From NCBI GenBank assembly GCA_945876015.1, contig CAMCNM010000076.1:1-8372 (forward strand): a stretch of 8,372 nt of DNA, written 5' to 3'. Below are positions 4,805-8,372 of this stretch, one piece after another. The first letter of the stretch is position 1. Each line of letters starts with the position of its first letter. Source of the stretch: Gemmatimonas phototrophica (GTDB lineage: Bacteria > Gemmatimonadota > Gemmatimonadetes > Longimicrobiales > Gaopeijiaceae). Under the pieces are notes generated by a model that saw nothing but the letters and a program-made list of their open reading frames with translations, was not told where the DNA came from and did not search any database. A program made the translations under genes and the position numbers.

Positions 4805-7408
4805 TCAGACCGTGCCGGCGGCCCCTGTGGTCACTTCCTCGCCCTTCACGTACGCGCGGTGCGCCCTGCGCGGACGGGGTCCTTCGCCGAGGAGCGCGAT
4901 GTCCATCACCTCGTCGAGGTCGTGGACCAGATGGAAGTTGAGCTCGCCCATGACCTCGGCCGGAATGTCGTCCAGGTCCGCGGCGTTCTCGGCCGGTATG
5001 ATGATCTCCTTGATGCCGGCGCGCAGGGCGCCGAGCACCTTCTCCTTCAACCCGCCGATCGGGAGCACGCGCCCGGTGAGCGTGAGCTCGCCGGTCATCG
5101 CCACGTCGCGCCGCACCTTCCGGCTGGAGAGGGCGGACACCAGCGCGGTCGCCATCGTGATCCCCGCGGACGGACCGTCCTTGGGCACGGCGCCGGCCGG
5201 CACGTGGATGTGCACTTCCTTGTTGGTGATCGCTTCCTGGGTGATTCCCAGCTGCTTCCAATTGCTCTTCGCGTACGTGAGCGCGCCGCGGCCGGACTCC
5301 TTCATCACGTCGCCGAGCTGTCCGGTGAGGACGAGACCGCCCTCGCCGGGCATCACGCTGGCCTCGACGAACATGATGTCGCCGCCCATGGGCGTGTAGA
5401 ACATACCCGTGGAAACGCCGACCGTGTCCACCGGAGCCATGCGCTCCGGGTGCACCCGCGGGCGGCCCAGCAGCTCGCGCACCACCGCACCGTCCACGTC
5501 CACCTGCTTGACCTCACCGGACGCGATCTGGCGCGCGACCTTGCGGGCGAGCTTGCCCAACTCGCGCTCGAGCTGCCGCACACCCGACTCGCGCGTGTAC
5601 GACTGCACCACCGACATGATGGCCTCATCGGTGACCTCGATCTCCTTGTCGCGCAGCCCGTTCTCCTTCTCCTGCCGGGGCATGAGATAGCGCTTCGCGA
5701 TCTCGAGCTTCTCGCGCTCGGTGTAGCCCGCGAAATCCACGTGCTCCATGCGGTCGAGCAGCGGCGCCGGAATCCGGTCGAGGTAGTTCGCGGTCGCGAT
5801 GAACAGCACCTCGGAAAGATCGAACGGCACTCCGAGGTAGTGGTCCACGAACGTCGAGTTCTGCGCCGGATCGAGCACCTCGAGCAGCGCCGAGCTCGGG
5901 TCTCCCTGGAAGCTGACGCCGAGCTTGTCCACCTCGTCGAGCAGGAAGACCGGGTTCTTCACCTTCGCCTGGCGCATGCCCTGGATGATCCGGCCTGGCA
6001 TCGCGCCCACGTAGGTGCGCCGGTGTCCGCGGATGTCGGCCTCGTCGCGCGCGCCTCCGAGCGAGATGCGCACGTATTTGCGGCCCAGCGAGCGCGCGAT
6101 CGACTGCGCGATCGAGGTCTTGCCGACGCCCGGAGGCCCGACGAACAGGAGGATCGGTCCGCGCCCGACCGTGCGCGCGGCCTCCTCCTTCCGGGGCACA
6201 TCGGGATTCTTGTCGTCCGGCGTGTCGCTATCGTCGGGAAGTGGCGTGTCGAAGGTCTGGGGCGGACGGCCTCCGAGCGGATTGCTCGCGGGGGTCGCGG
6301 GCCCGCGGCTCTCCTCCTTGGCGATCTCGGGGCCGTTCGACGGCGGCACCTCACCCTGCTTCACCTCGGTCTCGGCGCGCTCCAGTTGGAGCTTCCGCAC
6401 CGCCAGGAACTCGAGCACGCGATCCTTCACGTCCTCGAGGCCGTGATGGTCCTCCTCGAGGATCACCTGGGAGTTCGCGAGATCGATCTTGTCCGCGGTG
6501 GTTTCGCTCCACGGTAGCTCGGTCACCCACTCGAGGAACGTGCGGATGACTTGGTATTCGGCCGACTGCGGGCTGGTCCGCTCGAGGCGGTGCAGCTCGC
6601 GCTCGACTTCGGAGCGCTGTTCGTCGGTGAACTTGATCGCCTCGATCCGCTTCTTGATCTCCTCGACGTCGTCCCTGTCCTCTTCCTCGCCGAGCTCCTT
6701 CTGGATCTGCTTGAGCTGCTCGCGCAGAAGCATCTCGCGCTGCCGCTCCCCCAGTTCCGTCTGCACCTTGGCCTGGATGTCCTCTCTCGCGTCGATGGCC
6801 GCGAGCTCGCGCTCGACCGCCACCAGCGCCCGGCGCATCCGCTCTTCGTCGTCTAGCGTCTCGAGGAGCTTCTGCTTGTCGGTGGTGGGGAGCTCGAGGT
6901 AGAACGCGACCAGATCCGCGAACGCACCCGGGTCCTCGACGCCCTGGATGAGCTGGTTGAGCGCCTCGGCGGGAACGCCGCGGCGGGTGCCCAGCTCGGC
7001 GGCGCGGTCGCGCAGCTCGCGGTCGAGCGCCTGGAACGCGGGATCCTCCGCGGTGCGCGCGCCCTGGCGGGTCATGTCGAGCAGGACGGCGCGCAGCATG
7101 TGCTCGCCCTCCTTCTGATAGCTCACGGCCTGCGCACGGCCCTCGCCCTGCACGAGCAGCTGCACACCACCCCGGACGCGGTGCGTCTGGATGATGCGAA
7201 CCACCGTGCCGACCTTGTAGAGAACGCTCGGATCCGGCTCGTCCACGTTCTCCTGCTGCGCGACCGCGAAGAGACGCCGATCTCCTTCCAGCGCCTCCTG
7301 TACGGCCTCCACCGTTCCTGCCCGGCCGGCCGAGATCGGTACGGCGACTCCCGGATAGACCACCGTGTCCCTGAGGGGCAGGACCGGCAGCGTATAGCTC
7401 TCACCCAT
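4805..7408 (-). CDS. lon: ATP-dependent Lon protease with extended linker before the AAA+ module
   Basis: 867 residues with the full Lon layout. The N-terminal substrate-binding domain runs from about 5 to 200 and opens LPVLPLRDTVVYPG; a charged coiled coil covers about 187-285. The AAA+ module begins at about 417, with Walker A GPPGVGKT (424-431) and Walker B FLLDEVDK (D491, E492). The serine peptidase domain ends the protein. The catalytic Ser-Lys dyad is S747 in KDGPSAGI and K790 in GGLKEK, the same 43-residue spacing as in E. coli. The enzyme degrades misfolded and regulatory proteins in the cytoplasm. Compared with E. coli, the stretch between LEFLAV and GPILLFVGPPG is 79 rather than about 8 residues, a Pro/Asp/Glu-rich linker at about 341-416. 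The C-terminal tail after LLGEG is also basic and extended. The start is ATG 7408, with AGAGGA (7413-7418) four bases upstream on the same strand. I saw no CIRCE heat-shock operator upstream. A second, shorter Lon elsewhere in the genome cannot be excluded. Confidence 0.97.
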   Translation of the reverse strand: MGESYTLPVLPLRDTVVYPGVAVPISAGRAGTVEAVQEALEGDRRLFAVAQQENVDEPDPSVLYKVGTVVRIIQTHRVRGGVQLLVQGEGRAQAVSYQKEGEHMLRAVLLDMTRQGARTAEDPAFQALDRELRDRAAELGTRRGVPAEALNQLIQGVEDPGAFADLVAFYLELPTTDKQKLLETLDDEERMRRALVAVERELAAIDAREDIQAKVQTELGERQREMLLREQLKQIQKELGEEEDRDDVEEIKKRIEAIKFTDEQRSEVERELHRLERTSPQSAEYQVIRTFLEWVTELPWSETTADKIDLANSQVILEEDHHGLEDVKDRVLEFLAVRKLQLERAETEVKQGEVPPSNGPEIAKEESRGPATPASNPLGGRPPQTFDTPLPDDSDTPDDKNPDVPRKEEAARTVGRGPILLFVGPPGVGKTSIAQSIARSLGRKYVRISLGGARDEADIRGHRRTYVGAMPGRIIQGMRQAKVKNPVFLLDEVDKLGVSFQGDPSSALLEVLDPAQNSTFVDHYLGVPFDLSEVLFIATANYLDRIPAPLLDRMEHVDFAGYTEREKLEIAKRYLMPRQEKENGLRDKEIEVTDEAIMSVVQSYTRESGVRQLERELGKLARKVARQIASGEVKQVDVDGAVVRELLGRPRVHPERMAPVDTVGVSTGMFYTPMGGDIMFVEASVMPGEGGLVLTGQLGDVMKESGRGALTYAKSNWKQLGITQEAITNKEVHIHVPAGAVPKDGPSAGITMATALVSALSSRKVRRDVAMTGELTLTGRVLPIGGLKEKVLGALRAGIKEIIIPAENAADLDDIPAEVMGELNFHLVHDLDEVMDIALLGEGPRPRRAHRAYVKGEEVTTGAAGTV

Positions 7409-7735
7409 ACGATCCTCTTTGCTGATTGCGAACCCCCGAAGTGTGGCCAGGGAAGCCGGGGGGCGGCGACGCCCGAATCAGACAGCGTCGGACCGGCGCA
7501 ATCATGCAGGTTCCTTGCCATCTGCGCGAGTCCGGAACGCGCCGGGACGGCGGATCGGGGCTGCCCTTGCCGCAGGGAGGCTGCCGATGTGGCGTGCCTG
7601 AGGGATCCTCTACAGAGGGCGTTGCAACCTGGCCGCTCGATCCATTTCCGGAACGTGTGCTTTTGGGCGTACGTGGTGTATGCTTGGGCCCCAACGGGCG
7701 TCTGCCCGATTTCCCCGTCTTCAGGCCAGGCATCA
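7409..7735. other. Divergent intergenic region between lon and the metallo-hydrolase gene
   Basis: These 327 bases must carry the promoters of both divergent genes; no convincing gene lies in them. Visible elements are: the lon Shine-Dalgarno (7413-7418); a GGGCG-GCGA-CGCCC hairpin (7461-7474); a palindrome CCTCT-AC-AGAGG (7607-7618) followed two bases later by the perfect 8-mer GTTGCAAC (7621-7628); TTCCGGAA (7646-7653); and two adjacent short inverted repeats, TTGGG-C-CCCAA (7684-7694) and CGGGC-GTCT-GCCCG (7695-7708), in what would be the leader of the downstream gene. TATGCT (7679-7684) is a weak -10 candidate on the plus strand with no good -35. No strong sigma-70 promoter is evident on either strand, and I see no CIRCE repeat. 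Confidence 0.5.
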
Positions 7736-8356
7736 ATGGATCTCGCCAGCGGAGTGAGCTGGTTCCGCGGCTCCTCGGTACGAATACGACGGGGCGGCCA
7801 CGAGATCCACGTGGACCCGTGCGGGCTGACCGAATCGGGCACGGCCGACTACATCCTCCTCACCCATCCGCACTACGACAACTTCTCCGAGGAGGATATC
7901 GCGCGCGTGCGCGGACCGGAGACGATCGTGATCGCGCCGGCCTCGATGAAGAAGCAGCTCGAGGACGCCGACCACTTCCTGCGCCCCGGCGACATGCTCC
8001 AGCTGGAAGGCGTGGACGTCCTCGCCGTGCCCGCCTACTCTCCCGAGAAGAAGTTCCATCCCCAGGAGAACGGCTGGCTCGGGTACGTATTCTCCCTGGG
8101 AGGGGTCACCTACTATCACGCGGGTGACACGGAGTATCTGGACTCGATGGGGACGATCCGCTGCGACGTCGCCTTCCTGCCTTGCGACGGTCACTACACG
8201 ATGGATGCGAACGACGCGGTGCGGGCCGCCAAGGCGTGCGGCGAGGCGGTCCTCGTGCCGGTGCATTGGGGGGATTCATGGGGCTCGGCCGACGAGGTCG
8301 AGCGCATGCGGGCCGCGTTCCCGCGGGAAGTGCGGGTGTTCCCCCGGGCTCTCTGA
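7736..8356 (+). CDS. Metallo-beta-lactamase-fold hydrolase (COG2220-like, UPF0173-type)
   Basis: 206 residues, a compact single-domain member of the family. It shows HVDP (25-28), the metal motif as ILLTHPHYDNFSEEDI (H44, H46, D48, N49), VPAYSPEKKFHPQENGWLGYVF (98-119, H108), YYHAGDTEYLDSM (H128, D131), LPCDGHYTMDANDA, and PVHWGD (H177). Close relatives of this subfamily normally read THxHYDH, so the last histidine, a usual second-zinc ligand, is asparagine here. The N-terminal GHSS-type motif also appears as RGSS (11-14). The protein should hydrolyse a phosphodiester, lactone or similar bond in the cytoplasm, but the substrate is unknown and activity with one or two metals is open. ATG 7736 has CCAGG five bases upstream and gives the normal family N-terminus; the open frame running back to 7100 overlaps lon and is not coding. 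It is divergent from lon and followed directly by a terminator hairpin. Confidence 0.87.
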   Translation: MDLASGVSWFRGSSVRIRRGGHEIHVDPCGLTESGTADYILLTHPHYDNFSEEDIARVRGPETIVIAPASMKKQLEDADHFLRPGDMLQLEGVDVLAVPAYSPEKKFHPQENGWLGYVFSLGGVTYYHAGDTEYLDSMGTIRCDVAFLPCDGHYTMDANDAVRAAKACGEAVLVPVHWGDSWGSADEVERMRAAFPREVRVFPRAL

Positions 8357-8372
8357 GCCCGGCACGGGCTTT
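8356..8372 (+). terminator. Rho-independent terminator of the metallo-hydrolase gene (cut by window end)
   Basis: AGCCCG (8356-8361), loop GCA, CGGGCT (8365-8370) form a six-base-pair GC-rich hairpin that begins at the last base of the stop codon. It is followed by T residues up to the end of the window, so the length of the U-tract cannot be judged. Placement directly after the stop codon supports the call. Confidence 0.6.

Noticed and set aside
3067..5399. Two long overlapping plus-strand frames opposite ygfZ, the SirB1-like gene and the end of lon.
   Set aside because: They are antisense shadows with no recognisable motif, while the minus-strand proteins are clear family members.
4658..6517. 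619-residue plus-strand open frame across lon.
   Set aside because: It is antisense to the lon coding sequence, with a His/Leu/Arg/Val-biased composition typical of antisense frames in GC-rich genes; lon is conserved over its full length.
7100..7735. Upstream extension of the metallo-hydrolase frame to 7100.
   Set aside because: The extension overlaps the lon start region antisense and resembles no protein; ATG 7736 has a ribosome binding site and gives the family N-terminus.
7409..7735. CIRCE or other known heat-shock operator before lon.
   Set aside because: I looked for the TTAGCACTC/GAGTGCTAA pair and did not find it on either strand.
1..8372. A dedicated undescribed multigene system, mobile element or CRISPR array.
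   Set aside because: All genes are recognisable housekeeping or common families in short ordinary operons; no direct repeat array, integrase, transposase or defence-type domain was seen.

Overview
This is a strongly GC-rich, gene-dense bacterial chromosomal window of housekeeping character. By eye GC is in the high sixties of percent, but I did not compute it. No transposase, integrase, phage gene, CRISPR array, tRNA or rRNA is visible. The mix of genes fits a soil or sediment lineage of the Gemmatimonadota/Eisenbacteria kind: a Lon protease with a long linker, a YpdA-type reductase outside an obvious Firmicute context, and a phosphodiesterase with Ig-like repeats. That placement is a guess from style, not from a marker gene.

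Layout. Positions 1-2812 hold three plus-strand genes. The first is the 3' part of a probably exported protein, with two bacterial Ig-like repeats fused to a type I phosphodiesterase/nucleotide pyrophosphatase domain. It is followed 20 bases later by a YhbY-type (CRM domain) ribosome-assembly protein that lacks any ordinary start codon and appears to begin at ATC. The third is a YpdA-type flavoprotein disulfide reductase. Positions 2809-7408 hold three minus-strand genes, in transcription order lon, a SirB1-like transglutaminase-fold/TPR protein, and ygfZ. The last two overlap by four bases (GTGA) and are surely co-transcribed. lon is separated from them by 98 bases carrying a large imperfect stem-loop. 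The two blocks meet tail to tail in the four bases CTAG, where both stop codons lie. A 327-base divergent region (7409-7735) separates lon from a plus-strand metallo-beta-lactamase-fold hydrolase, whose stop runs into a hairpin terminator cut by the window end.

How the genes fit together. YhbY (50S assembly), YgfZ (folate-dependent Fe-S protein maintenance), Lon (protein quality control) and YpdA (low-molecular-weight thiol redox) are all maintenance or stress functions. I see no evidence that they form one dedicated system. I did not find a convincing undescribed multigene system. The most useful leads are the non-canonical start of yhbY, a roughly 70-residue disordered insertion in Lon just before its AAA+ module, a lost metal-ligand histidine in the metallo-hydrolase, and the stem-loop between lon and the SirB1-like gene.
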